Below are positions 47,564 to 57,413 of a DNA stretch of 64,000 bases, in pieces (within the stretch, counting starts at the first letter, position 1; each line of letters opens with the position of its first letter). Under the pieces are notes generated by a model, which saw only the letters and a program-made list of their open reading frames with translations, made no database searches and was not told the DNA's origin. The position numbers were made by a program, and so were the translations under genes. This DNA is from Gillisella taibaishanensis (GTDB lineage Bacteria > Pseudomonadota > Alphaproteobacteria > Rhizobiales > Rhizobiaceae): positions 186,407-250,406 of the forward strand of contig NZ_MKIN01000024.1 of NCBI RefSeq assembly GCF_001938985.1, written 5' to 3'.

Positions 47564-48763
47564 ATGAGCGCTACCCTCGTCGTCTTCAATGCCCGCAATT
47601 TCCAAGGTGAGGCGGTTGATATCGTCATTGTCGATAGGGCCATCGCGGCGATCGGGCCGGCGGCGGGTGAGGGGGTGTCGAGCGAGAAGCCACGAATTGA
47701 TGCGCGCGGCGGCCTCGTGCTGCCGGCTCTGGTGGATGGTCATGTCCATCTCGATAAGACGCTGATCGGCATGCCCTTCATCCCTCACATACCGGGTGGA
47801 ACGGTTGCGGAACGCATCCGGGCGGAAAAGGCGCTGCGGCGGTCCCTGCCGTTGCCGGTCTCGGTGCGCGGCGGCAAATTGCTGGAGAAAATGGCCGCTT
47901 TCGGCACCGTCGCCTGCCGCAGCCATGCCGATATCGATACGGAGGTCGGGCTTGCCGGCCTTGAGGCTATTCTGGCGCTGAAACAGAGCCATGGCCATCT
48001 CGTCGACATCCAGACGGTTGCTTTCCCGCAGTCGGGCGTGCTTGCCGATCCCGGCACGGCAGACCTTCTGGAACAGGCGGTGAAAGCGGGTGCGGATCTG
48101 ATCGGCGGTCTCGATCCAGCCGGTATCGATGACGATATCACCGGCCATCTCGATGCGATCTTTGCCATTGCCGGCCGCCATGGTGTGGGTGTCGATCTTC
48201 ATCTGCACGATCAAGGTGCCCTCGGTGCTTTTGAAATCCGCCAGATCGCCAAGCGCGCCATTGCCCATGGGCTGCAAGGCAAATGCACCGTCAGCCATGC
48301 CTTCTGTCTTGGCGCTATCGATGACGTGGATTTTGGCCAGACGGCCGAGGCGCTGGCGCGCGCGGATGTGGCGATCATGACCACCGGTCCCGGCAACACG
48401 CCGATGCCACCCATCAAACGGCTGAAGGCCGCTGGTGTGCGGGTGTTTTCCGGCAATGACAATATTCGCGATGCCTGGTCACCGCTCGGCTCCGGCGATC
48501 TGCTGGAGCGGGCCGGCATTCTCTGCGACCGGCAAAATTTCCGGGCTGATGCCGATCTGGAACACGCTTTTGCGCTGGTCAGCACGCTTTCGGCTCAGGT
48601 GCTGGGCCGCAATGCGAAGGCGCCCGAGAAAAGCGCTCCGGCCGATTTCATAATTCTGCCTGTCGCTTCGGTCGCGGAAGCCGTGGCATCAAAGCCGCTG
48701 GATCGCATGGTGTTTAAAGGCGGCGTGATGATTGCCAGCAATGGCGCACTGGTTGCGGCCTGA
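47564..48763 (+). CDS. Amidohydrolase, cytosine deaminase family
   Basis: A 399-residue metal-dependent hydrolase of the CodA/AtzC branch. The metal site is recognisable as VDGHVHLDKT (HxH), VDLHLHDQG (His, with Asp where CodA has the catalytic Glu), VSHAFCLG (His) and FSGNDNIRDAWSP (metal-binding Asp, analogous to the CodA DDVFDPW loop). It probably deaminates or hydrolyses an N-heterocycle; the substrate is unknown. The start at the ATG 47564 gives MSATLVVFNARN; a GTG at 47543 is possible. It is followed after 108 bases by a homologous gene. Confidence 0.82.
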   Translation: MSATLVVFNARNFQGEAVDIVIVDRAIAAIGPAAGEGVSSEKPRIDARGGLVLPALVDGHVHLDKTLIGMPFIPHIPGGTVAERIRAEKALRRSLPLPVSVRGGKLLEKMAAFGTVACRSHADIDTEVGLAGLEAILALKQSHGHLVDIQTVAFPQSGVLADPGTADLLEQAVKAGADLIGGLDPAGIDDDITGHLDAIFAIAGRHGVGVDLHLHDQGALGAFEIRQIAKRAIAHGLQGKCTVSHAFCLGAIDDVDFGQTAEALARADVAIMTTGPGNTPMPPIKRLKAAGVRVFSGNDNIRDAWSPLGSGDLLERAGILCDRQNFRADADLEHAFALVSTLSAQVLGRNAKAPEKSAPADFIILPVASVAEAVASKPLDRMVFKGGVMIASNGALVAA

Positions 48764-48871
48764 CGTGGCAGCACACGTCGCGTGGCCTTGCGCGTCCCGC
48801 GCTATGTGGCATTGTCGCTGCCGCGACGGGCGGCGGTGACGCGGAAAGGGATAGGATCATGAGGCACGACC

Positions 48872-50092
48872 TTGGCGATTGATTTCGTTTTGCGCCGCGC
48901 AAGGCTGCCGTTTTCATCCGAGATCCTCGACATCGCCTTCGAGGGCGGAAGAATTGCCGCGCTGGAGCCGAATTTCCGCTGTGATGCGCCGGATGAGGAT
49001 GCCGGCGGGCGGCTGGTCTGCCGAGGCCTGATCGAGACCCATATCCATCTCGACAAGGCCGGTATCATTGGCCGCTGTACCGTCTGTCAGGGTACATTGG
49101 CTGAGGCGGTGACGGAAACTGCCCGTGCCAAGCAGAGCTTTACCGAAGAGGATGTCTATGCCCGCGCTGCCGATGTAGTGGAGCGTGCGATCGTCAATGG
49201 CACCAGCCGAATCCGCACCTTCGTGGAAATCGATCCACGCGCCGGCTTCCGCTCCTTCTCGGCGATCCGCACGCTGAAGCGGGATTATGCGCATCTGATC
49301 GATATCGAGATCTGCGCCTTTGCCCAGGAAGGCCTGACCAACGAGCCTGAAACCGAGCGCATGCTGGAAATCGCGCTGTCGCAAGGTGCCGATCTCGTCG
49401 GCGGCTGTCCCTATACTGATCCGAAACCGTCCGAGCATATTTCCAGGATTTTCACGCTCGCCGAGCGGTTCGATGTCGCGGTCGACTTTCATCTCGATTT
49501 CGATCTCGACCCTTCAGGCTCCAATCTGCCGACCGTGATCGGTCAGACACTGGCGCGCGGCTATCAGGGGCGGGTCTCGGTCGGCCATGTTACCAAGCTC
49601 TCGGCCATTCCCCGCGAAGAAGTCGAGCGGGTGGCGAGGCAGTTGGCGGAGGCGGGCATTACGGTCACGGTCCTGCCGGCCACCGACCTTTTTCTGACCG
49701 GCCGCGACGCCGATCACCTGCAGCCGAGAGGTGTGGCGCCTGCGCATCTGCTTGCCCGTCAGCGGGTGAATGTCACGATCTCCACCAACAACGTCCTCAA
49801 TCCCTTTACACCTTACGGCGATGTCTCGTTGATGCGCATGGCCAATCTCTATGCCAATGTCGCGCAACTGGCGACACCTGCCGATCTCGCCCAGGTCTTC
49901 GACATGGTGACGCGCTATCCGGCCCGACTGATGGGCCTCGACGAGCAGATCCTGGTTGGTTCGCCTGCCAATCTCGTGTTGTTCGATGCGCTGTCGGGGG
50001 ACCACGCCGTGGCGACCATCGCGCCGCCGCTGGCGGGCTGGAAGAGTGGCATCAAGACCTTCGAGCGTAAGCCGCCGGTGCTGTTTCGGTGA
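48872..50092 (+). CDS. Amidohydrolase, cytosine deaminase family, with altered active-site residues
   Basis: A 406-residue paralogue of the preceding gene. The HxH is kept (ETHIHLDKAG), the middle His is in VDFHLDFDLDPSG and the next His in VGHVTKLS. However, the residue in the position of the CodA catalytic Glu reads Phe (HLDF), and the metal-binding DD loop reads STNNVLNPFTPYGD, with Asn in place of Asp. It may therefore have a different chemistry or a non-catalytic role. The start is TTG at 48872, with AGG 8 bases upstream. It probably forms an operon with the upstream amidohydrolase. Confidence 0.8.
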   Translation: MAIDFVLRRARLPFSSEILDIAFEGGRIAALEPNFRCDAPDEDAGGRLVCRGLIETHIHLDKAGIIGRCTVCQGTLAEAVTETARAKQSFTEEDVYARAADVVERAIVNGTSRIRTFVEIDPRAGFRSFSAIRTLKRDYAHLIDIEICAFAQEGLTNEPETERMLEIALSQGADLVGGCPYTDPKPSEHISRIFTLAERFDVAVDFHLDFDLDPSGSNLPTVIGQTLARGYQGRVSVGHVTKLSAIPREEVERVARQLAEAGITVTVLPATDLFLTGRDADHLQPRGVAPAHLLARQRVNVTISTNNVLNPFTPYGDVSLMRMANLYANVAQLATPADLAQVFDMVTRYPARLMGLDEQILVGSPANLVLFDALSGDHAVATIAPPLAGWKSGIKTFERKPPVLFR

Positions 50093-50169
50093 TAGAGGCG
50101 GTCATGCATCCGTCATGATCTCGTGATGTGGTGCAAACTGCGTCAGGCGAAATATCTCTTTGTTTCAAC

Positions 50170-50213
50170 GCATTTCCGGAGGCAAAACCGCTTCGCAGTT
50201 TTGCTGGAAATGC
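50170..50213. repeat. Palindromic intergenic repeat, second copy of the mosaic element
   Basis: Two nested inverted repeats: GCATTTCC (50170-50177) with GGAAATGC (50206-50213), and GCAAAAC (50182-50188) with GTTTTGC (50198-50204). The left arm (GCATTTCCGG then GCAAAA) matches the element at 5526-5566. It ends 12 bases before the next start codon, so it lies in the leader of the following gene. Confidence 0.8.
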
Positions 50214-50225
50214 CTAGGAGTTTTA

Positions 50226-50921
50226 ATGCGTTTTCTCACTCTTCCAGCTGTGGTTGCCACCATGACACTGTCCAGTCTCGGCCTTGCCGCCACGCCAGGT
50301 TTCGCTGCTGCAACCTGGCCGGATACGCCTGCTTCCCGCCTGCAAGCGCTGGCTGTCCTGCAGACGCTGAACGCCGATCTGTTGAGCCATGACAGCGCCA
50401 CGCTGACGCTGGATCGCTGGTGCAGTTCGCACAAACTTGCCGAGGGCGCAAAGATCGTGGCGGAGCGTTTGAAGGATGTCGACAAGCCGGCGACGGCGGA
50501 AATTCGGGCGGCACTTGCTGTCGGCGAAAAGGATAAGGTCGGTTATCGCCGGGTGCGGCTGAAATGCGGTGAGCGGGTGCTGTCTGAAGCCGATAACTGG
50601 TATGTGCCGGCTCGATTGACCGATGACATGAACCATGTACTCGACACGACCGACGGTGCCTTCGGCCGCGTGGTCCAGCCCTTGCACTTCCAGCGTCATA
50701 CGCTCTCAGCCGAATTGCTCTGGAAGCCGCTGCCTGACGGTTGGGACATGGGCGCGCCTCTGCCGGCAACTGGCAGCGATACGCTCGCTATTCCTGACTA
50801 TGTGCTTCAGCATAAGGCGCTGCTCAGCGTACCCGATGGCACACCGATCAGCTTGGTCGTTGAAACCTATCGTCGCGACCTGCTTGATTTCGCTCCGCCA
50901 AAGCTGGATACCGGCAAATAA
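50226..50921 (+). CDS. Secreted protein of unknown function (possible chorismate lyase-like fold)
   Basis: A 231-residue protein with a Sec signal peptide (to about ATPGFA, residue 27). The mature part contains YRRVRLKCGERVLSEADNWYVPARL, LHFQRHTLSAELLWKPLPDG and LLSVPDGTPISLVVETYRRDLL. Their order resembles the UbiC/UTRA fold (a beta-sheet ending in a V-E-x-Y strand), but without the known catalytic Arg/Glu set being verified. The ATG at 50226 has AGGAG 5 bases upstream; longer frames run into the palindromic repeat. The role is unknown; a periplasmic ligand-binding or lyase-like protein is the best guess. Confidence 0.6.
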   Translation: MRFLTLPAVVATMTLSSLGLAATPGFAAATWPDTPASRLQALAVLQTLNADLLSHDSATLTLDRWCSSHKLAEGAKIVAERLKDVDKPATAEIRAALAVGEKDKVGYRRVRLKCGERVLSEADNWYVPARLTDDMNHVLDTTDGAFGRVVQPLHFQRHTLSAELLWKPLPDGWDMGAPLPATGSDTLAIPDYVLQHKALLSVPDGTPISLVVETYRRDLLDFAPPKLDTGK

Positions 50922-50947
50922 TAAACAGGCCTAAGTGAGTATCCCGC

Positions 50948-51823
50948 ATGTCCCATGCAGAAGTTCGTAGCGTCGATCATCTGGTCTTGCCGGTGGAAAC
51001 CCTCGGCTCAGCGCGAAGCCGATTAACGGCGCTCGGTTTCACCGTGGCGGCAGATGGGTATCATCCCTTCGGCACGGTCAATGCCTGCGTCTTTCTGGCC
51101 GATGGCATTTATCTGGAGCCGCTGGCCGTTGATGATGACGAGGTCGCCGCGGCGGCCATTGCGGACGGCAATGTCTTTGTCGCCCGGGACAAAGCCTTCC
51201 GGCAGGCGCGGCCACAGGGGGTATCGGCTATCGTCATTGCATCGCCGGATGCCGAAGCCGATCAAGAGGCGTTTGTTGCCGCCGGCGTCAATGGCGGCAA
51301 GATGCTGGAATTTTCACGTCCGGTTCGTTTGCCGGATGGCGGAGAGAGCGTCGCCAGCTTCCGTCTTGCCTTTGCTGCGCGCGAAGTAGAGCCCTTCTTT
51401 CTGTTCGCCTGCCAGAGGATCGCTCCGCTACCGGCGGATCGAGGCGCCCTGGAGCGTCATGCCAATGGCGCAACCGGCCTGCGGCGAGTGTTTTTCTACG
51501 CGCCGCAGCCACATCTATACGCTGACTGGCTGCGCAGGGTCTTCGGCGTTGAGGGGCGTGAAGCCGGCAATGGTGCAGACAACGGCGCAGAAAATGGGCT
51601 TGTGTTCGACACGGCCAATCTGTCGATCGAAATCATCCACGGTGAGACCAGTGATGGCCGACTGCTGGCCGAAGCGCTGGTCTTTACCGTTGCCGATCTT
51701 GAGGTGACAGCGGCGGTGCTGACTGCTAATGGCGTTGCCCATCAACGACTGCCGGACGCATTGATCGTCCCGGCGGCGCCAGGACAAGGCGTCGCCTTTC
51801 TGTTTGAGGAGAACACCCCATGA
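50948..51823 (+). CDS. Glyoxalase/VOC-superfamily protein
   Basis: A 291-residue protein with two betaalphabetabetabeta modules: [26 protein letters not shown] near the start, and a second around residues 180-285 ([23 protein letters not shown], then [17 protein letters not shown]). This matches the glyoxalase-like domain family sometimes annotated next to kdsA. The substrate is unknown. Its last codons overlap the kdsA start (ATGA), so the two are translationally coupled. Confidence 0.8.
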   Translation: MSHAEVRSVDHLVLPVETLGSARSRLTALGFTVAADGYHPFGTVNACVFLADGIYLEPLAVDDDEVAAAAIADGNVFVARDKAFRQARPQGVSAIVIASPDAEADQEAFVAAGVNGGKMLEFSRPVRLPDGGESVASFRLAFAAREVEPFFLFACQRIAPLPADRGALERHANGATGLRRVFFYAPQPHLYADWLRRVFGVEGREAGNGADNGAENGLVFDTANLSIEIIHGETSDGRLLAEALVFTVADLEVTAAVLTANGVAHQRLPDALIVPAAPGQGVAFLFEENTP

Positions 51824-52674
51824 CCGCTTCCGCTGAGCCCAATGCAACCGTGACCGTTGGCGAAGGCGCCGCCAAGGTCTCCTTTTCCAATAGCGCGAAA
51901 TTCTCGCTGATTTGCGGTCCCTGCCAGATGGAAAGCCGCGAACACGCCTTCATGATGGCGGGCAGCATCAAGGAAATCTGCGATAAGCTTGGCATCTGTC
52001 TCGTCTACAAATCCTCCTTCGACAAGGCCAATCGCACCTCGCTGAAGGCCGGCCGAGGCATTGGCATCGAAAAGGGACTGGAAATCTTTGCCGACCTGAA
52101 AAAAGAGTTCGGGTTTCCTGTTCTCACCGACATTCACAGCGAAGACCAGTGCGCTGAAGTCGCCGAGGTGGTCGATGTGCTGCAAATCCCGGCTTTCCTG
52201 TGCCGCCAGACCGATCTCCTGGTCGCTGCCGCCAAGACCGGCCGGGCGATCAACGTCAAGAAGGGTCAGTTCCTGGCACCCTGGGACATGAAGAACGTGA
52301 TGGAAAAGATCACCTTCTCCGGCAATCCGAACATCATGCTTTGCGAGCGCGGTGCCTCGTTTGGTTATAACACTTTGGTCTCCGACATGCGCTCGCTGCC
52401 GATCATGGCGGGCATGGGTGCGCCGGTCATTTTCGACGCCACCCATTCGGTGCAGCAGCCGGGCGGGCAGGGTGGTTCGACTGGCGGCCAGCGTGAATTC
52501 GTCGAGACGCTTGCACGTGCTGCTGTCGCTGTCGGCGTTGCCGGACTGTTCATCGAATCGCACCAAGACCCGGACAACGCCCCGTCGGACGGACCGAACA
52601 TGGTCTATCTCGACAAACTTGAAGCGCTTCTCGAAAAACTTCTGGCCTTCGATGCCGTCACCAAGGGCGCCTGA
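51820..52674 (+). CDS. kdsA: 3-deoxy-8-phosphooctulonate (KDO-8-P) synthase
   Basis: A 284-residue TIM-barrel enzyme joining PEP and arabinose-5-phosphate to make KDO-8-P for the lipopolysaccharide core. Motifs are [15 protein letters not shown] (about 29-43), [12 protein letters not shown] (about 61-72), [14 protein letters not shown] (about 147-160) and [15 protein letters not shown] (about 206-220). It is coupled to the upstream VOC gene by a 4-base overlap and followed by enolase, which makes its substrate PEP. Confidence 0.97.
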   Translation: MTASAEPNATVTVGEGAAKVSFSNSAKFSLICGPCQMESREHAFMMAGSIKEICDKLGICLVYKSSFDKANRTSLKAGRGIGIEKGLEIFADLKKEFGFPVLTDIHSEDQCAEVAEVVDVLQIPAFLCRQTDLLVAAAKTGRAINVKKGQFLAPWDMKNVMEKITFSGNPNIMLCERGASFGYNTLVSDMRSLPIMAGMGAPVIFDATHSVQQPGGQGGSTGGQREFVETLARAAVAVGVAGLFIESHQDPDNAPSDGPNMVYLDKLEALLEKLLAFDAVTKGA

Positions 52675-52696
52675 GCGGTGCTCTAACCGATTTACT

Positions 52697-52752
52697 CCGG
52701 CGTAAAGCAGCGAAAGATTATTTAAATCGATTAGCTTTTGTCTTTACGCCGG
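52697..52752. repeat. Large inverted repeat between kdsA and eno
   Basis: CCGGCGTAAAG (52697-52707) and CTTTACGCCGG (52742-52752), an 11-bp perfect inverted repeat around a 34-base AT-rich centre. It lacks a T tract on either side, so it is not a canonical terminator. It may be a palindromic repeat or an operator for eno. Confidence 0.6.
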
Positions 52753-52788
52753 GAAAACCGTCATTGTAATTTCCATTTCATCGGATAA

Positions 52789-54132
<1,344 letters not shown>

Positions 54133-54152
54133 TAGACCGAAATTATTGAGAG

Positions 54153-54187
54153 GGCCCGTGCCATGCAGATGGCGCGGGCCTTTTTTG
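54153..54187 (+). terminator. Rho-independent terminator of eno
   Basis: A 12-bp stem, GGCCCGTGCCAT and ATGGCGCGGGCC (one G-T pair), a 4-base loop, then TTTTTTG. It lies 20 bases after the stop codon. Confidence 0.92.
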
Positions 54188-54292
54188 TTTGGCCATGACG
54201 CTGGGAAATTACCAAACAGGGTCAACACTCGGTTAAGCAAATCCCTCTAATGTCAGGCAAGCAATGTTGTGCGTCGCAGGGCAGATAAGAGA

Positions 54293-54604
54293 ATGTGGAC
54301 ACGTCACCATAAGAACCGCAAATTCGGGCGCCTGATCCTTCCGGTCGTGACCGCTGCATTCATTGGCTATTTCGGGTATCACAGCATTCACGGCGACTAC
54401 GGTTTGAAAGCTGGCGAGCGTTTTGATGTGCTGCGCGCTGAGCGCAGCAAGGAACTGGCGGCGCTGGTTCACGATCGCAAGAAGCTGGAGACCCAGGTCA
54501 AGCTCCTGAGCGACGGTTCGCTGGAACGCGATATGATCGACGAGAAAGCCCGCTACCAGCTGAACATGTCGCGCGCCGACGAAATCGTGATTTTCAATCG
54601 CTAA
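54293..54604 (+). CDS. ftsB: Septum formation initiator (FtsB/DivIC) family protein
   Basis: A 103-residue bitopic inner-membrane cell-division protein. It has a basic N-terminus (WTRHHKNRKFGR), one TM helix at about 16-34 (LILPVVTAAFIGYFGYHSI), and a periplasmic coiled coil (ERSKELAALVHDRKKLETQVKLL) leading to the conserved ERDMIDEKARYQLNM segment. FtsB links FtsL and FtsQ in the divisome. The ATG at 54293 is preferred over an upstream TTG. The location between eno and pdhA is the standard rhizobial one. Confidence 0.88.
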   Translation: MWTRHHKNRKFGRLILPVVTAAFIGYFGYHSIHGDYGLKAGERFDVLRAERSKELAALVHDRKKLETQVKLLSDGSLERDMIDEKARYQLNMSRADEIVIFNR

Positions 54605-54935
54605 TTGTTTGGCGCGTCGTCTTTTTCCAAATTCTCATTGCATCAGCTTTTTTCAAGACCGTAAACGTGCCGCACTGCAGCGATTATGCGCGGCATCAAG
54701 GCGACAAGCCCCAGCGGCAAAGGTGTCGTGTTATGGTGCGGCGCAGCATATCATGAGTTGCCGCTCATCTTTAGGGATGGTCCGATTAACTGAAAATAAG
54801 TTAATCAGAAAAAACCAATAAAAAACCGGTGTTTATACGGAATACAAGGCATGCATTTAATGCATTGCGGGCTGTCTCATTCTTGCCTATGGTGTGTGCC
54901 AATCAAAAACCCTTACACAACTCAGGGAGGGATGA
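54605..54935. other. Intergenic region upstream of the pdh operon
   Basis: About 330 bases without a gene, AT-rich from 54760. It includes the inverted repeats listed separately and must contain the pdhA promoter. Confidence 0.5.
54784..54865. promoter_or_regulatory. Operator-like inverted repeats before pdhA
   Basis: GATTAACT (54784-54791) and AGTTAATC (54799-54806) form an 8-bp inverted repeat with a 7-base spacer. Further on, ATGCAT-TTA-ATGCAT (54851-54865) is a repeated palindrome. Both lie within 155 bases of the pdhA start. Their regulator is unknown. Confidence 0.45.
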
Positions 54936-55982
54936 ATGGCGCCGCGCAAAAACGCGACTGCTTCGGGCCGCAAAACGGTAGCAAAGCCTGCCAAGGGCGA
55001 ATTTACGGTTGGTGCGATCGAGGAATTCGACCGCGACAGAGAACTCAAGGCCTACCGCGAAATGCTGCTGATCCGCCGCTTCGAAGAGAAGGCCGGCCAG
55101 CTTTACGGTATGGGCTTCATCGGCGGCTTCTGTCACCTCTATATCGGCCAGGAAGCTGTCGTTGTCGGCATGCAGATGGCGCTGAAGCAGGGTGACCAGG
55201 TCATCACCGGTTACCGCGACCACGGTCATATGCTCGCCTGTGGCATGAGTGCGCGCGGCGTGATGGCCGAGCTCACAGGCCGCCGTGGCGGCCTGTCCAA
55301 GGGCAAGGGCGGCTCCATGCACATGTTCTCGAAAGAGAAGAATTTCTACGGCGGCCACGGCATCGTCGGTGCCCAGGTCTCGCTCGGCACGGGTCTGGCC
55401 TTCGCCAACAAGTATCGCGGCAATGACAATGTCTCTCTCGCCTATTTCGGCGACGGCGCGGCCAACCAGGGCCAGGTCTATGAGAGCTTCAACATGGCTC
55501 GCCTGTGGAATCTCCCGGTCATCTACGTGATCGAGAACAACCGCTACGCCATGGGCACCTCGGTTGCCCGCGCTTCCGCGCAGACCGATTTCTCCCAGCG
55601 CGGCGTTTCCTTCAACATCCCCGGCTTCAAGGTGGATGGTATGGATGTGCGCGCCGTCAAGGCTGCCGCCGAGCAGGCTGTCGAGCATTGCCGCGCCGGC
55701 AAGGGCCCGGTCATTCTGGAAATGGAAACATACCGTTACCGCGGCCACTCCATGTCCGACCCGGCCAAGTACCGGTCCAAGGACGAAGTGCAGAAGATGC
55801 GGTCCGAGCATGACCCGATCGAGCAGGTTCGCCTGCGCCTCTTGGAAAAGGGTTGGGCCAGCGAAGACGATCTCAAGCTGATCGACAAGGACGTGCGTGA
55901 TATCGTTGCTGACAGCGCCGATTTCGCCCAGGCCGATCCGGAGCCGGATGCATCCGAGCTCTACACCGATATTCTGCTCTAA
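54936..55982 (+). CDS. pdhA: Pyruvate dehydrogenase E1 component, alpha subunit
   Basis: A 348-residue subunit of the thiamine-diphosphate-dependent E1, decarboxylating pyruvate. The ThDP motif GDGAANQGQVYESFNMARLW followed by NN (about 171-200) is present, as is the phosphorylation-loop-like region TYRYRGHSMSDPAKYR. An N-terminal Ala/Lys-rich extension of about 30 residues is typical of alphaproteobacteria. AGGGAGG precedes the ATG. It is the first gene of pdhA-pdhB-pdhC, with 21- and 15-base gaps. Confidence 0.97.
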   Translation: MAPRKNATASGRKTVAKPAKGEFTVGAIEEFDRDRELKAYREMLLIRRFEEKAGQLYGMGFIGGFCHLYIGQEAVVVGMQMALKQGDQVITGYRDHGHMLACGMSARGVMAELTGRRGGLSKGKGGSMHMFSKEKNFYGGHGIVGAQVSLGTGLAFANKYRGNDNVSLAYFGDGAANQGQVYESFNMARLWNLPVIYVIENNRYAMGTSVARASAQTDFSQRGVSFNIPGFKVDGMDVRAVKAAAEQAVEHCRAGKGPVILEMETYRYRGHSMSDPAKYRSKDEVQKMRSEHDPIEQVRLRLLEKGWASEDDLKLIDKDVRDIVADSADFAQADPEPDASELYTDILL

Positions 55983-56003
55983 GGCGAAAGGGAGGGTTAG
56001 CCC

Positions 56004-57398
56004 ATGCCAGTCGATATTCTCATGCCCGCCCTGTCTCCGACCATGGAGGAGGGCACGCTGTCCAAATGGCTGAAAGCCGAAGGTGATAGCGTCAAGTCCG
56101 GCGATGTGATCGCCGAAATCGAAACCGACAAGGCGACCATGGAAGTGGAAGCCGTGGATGAAGGCGTGATCGGCAAGTTGCTGATCGAAGCCGGCACCGC
56201 CAATGTCAAGGTCAACACTGTTATCGCCGTGCTGCTGCAGGATGGCGAAAGCGCGTCCGACATGTCGGCGCCCAAAGCTGAAAGCGCCGCTGCTCCGGCA
56301 GCGCCTGCCGTGCCGCAGGAAGAAAAGCCGACGGAAACGGGTTCGGCCTCCGCGCCGGTTCCGGCTCAGCCGATTTCCAGCGCTGCTAGCGATCCGGCCA
56401 TTCCGGCCGGCACGGAAATGGTGACGATGACGGTGCGTGAAGCGCTGCGCGAAGCCATGGCCGAAGAAATGCGCGCCAATCCCGATGTCTTCATAATGGG
56501 TGAGGAAGTCGCCGAATACCAGGGCGCCTATAAGATCACGCAGGGCCTGTTGCAGGAATTCGGCCCGAACCGCGTTGTCGATACGCCGATCACCGAACAC
56601 GGCTTTGCCGGCGTTGCCGTTGGTGCCGCCATGGCTGGCCTGCGTCCGATCGTCGAGTTTATGACCTTCAACTTCGCCATGCAGGCGATCGACCAGATCA
56701 TCAACTCGGCTGCAAAGACGCTGTACATGTCCGGTGGTCAGATGGGTGCGCCGATGGTGTTCCGCGGCCCGAATGGTGCTGCTGCCCGCGTTGCCGCTCA
56801 GCACAGCCAGGACTATGCCGCCTGGTACAGCCAGATCCCGGGCCTCAAGGTCATCTCGCCCTACACGGCGGCCGATGCCAAGGGCCTGCTCAAGGCTGCG
56901 ATCCGCGATCCCAATCCGGTTGTCTTCCTCGAAAATGAAATTCTCTACGGTCACAGCTTCGAAGTGCCGAAGCTTGACGATTTCGTTCTGCCGATCGGCA
57001 AGGCGCGTATCCACAAGACCGGTAAGGACGTTACCTTGGTGTCCTGGAGCATTGGCATGACCTATGCGACCAAGGCCGTCGAGGAACTGACCAAGCTCGG
57101 CATCGATGTCGAACTGATCGACCTGCGCACCATCCGTCCGATGGACCTGCCGACGGTGATCGAGTCGGTCAAGAAGACCAGCCGTCTGGTCGTGGTCGAA
57201 GAAGGCTATCCGCAGTCATCAGTCGGCGATTTCGTCGCCAACCGCATTCAGCGCGAAGCCTTCGACTATCTCGACGCCCCGGTCATTACGGTCGCCGGCA
57301 AGGATGTGCCGATGCCTTACGCGGCCAATCTCGAAAAGCTTGCTTTGCCGAACGTTGGCGAAGTGGTCCAGGCCGTCAAAGCCGTCTGCTACAAATAA
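56004..57398 (+). CDS. pdhB: Pyruvate dehydrogenase E1 component, beta subunit with N-terminal lipoyl domain
   Basis: A 464-residue E1 beta chain carrying its own lipoyl domain: residues 1-80, with the lipoylated Lys43 in ETDKATME. A Pro/Ala-rich linker (about 82-135) joins it to the transketolase-like pyrimidine-binding domain ([14 protein letters not shown], then [11 protein letters not shown]) and the C-terminal domain ([15 protein letters not shown]). The lipoyl fusion on E1 beta is a known alphaproteobacterial peculiarity. Modification requires the lipA-type pathway encoded at 61.7 kb. Confidence 0.97.
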   Translation: MPVDILMPALSPTMEEGTLSKWLKAEGDSVKSGDVIAEIETDKATMEVEAVDEGVIGKLLIEAGTANVKVNTVIAVLLQDGESASDMSAPKAESAAAPAAPAVPQEEKPTETGSASAPVPAQPISSAASDPAIPAGTEMVTMTVREALREAMAEEMRANPDVFIMGEEVAEYQGAYKITQGLLQEFGPNRVVDTPITEHGFAGVAVGAAMAGLRPIVEFMTFNFAMQAIDQIINSAAKTLYMSGGQMGAPMVFRGPNGAAARVAAQHSQDYAAWYSQIPGLKVISPYTAADAKGLLKAAIRDPNPVVFLENEILYGHSFEVPKLDDFVLPIGKARIHKTGKDVTLVSWSIGMTYATKAVEELTKLGIDVELIDLRTIRPMDLPTVIESVKKTSRLVVVEEGYPQSSVGDFVANRIQREAFDYLDAPVITVAGKDVPMPYAANLEKLALPNVGEVVQAVKAVCYK

Positions 57399-57413
57399 GG
57401 GGAGGCGAGGCTC

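Noticed and set aside
54903..57014. 703-codon minus-strand frame opposite pdhA/pdhB
   Set aside because: Antisense shadow of two secure genes.
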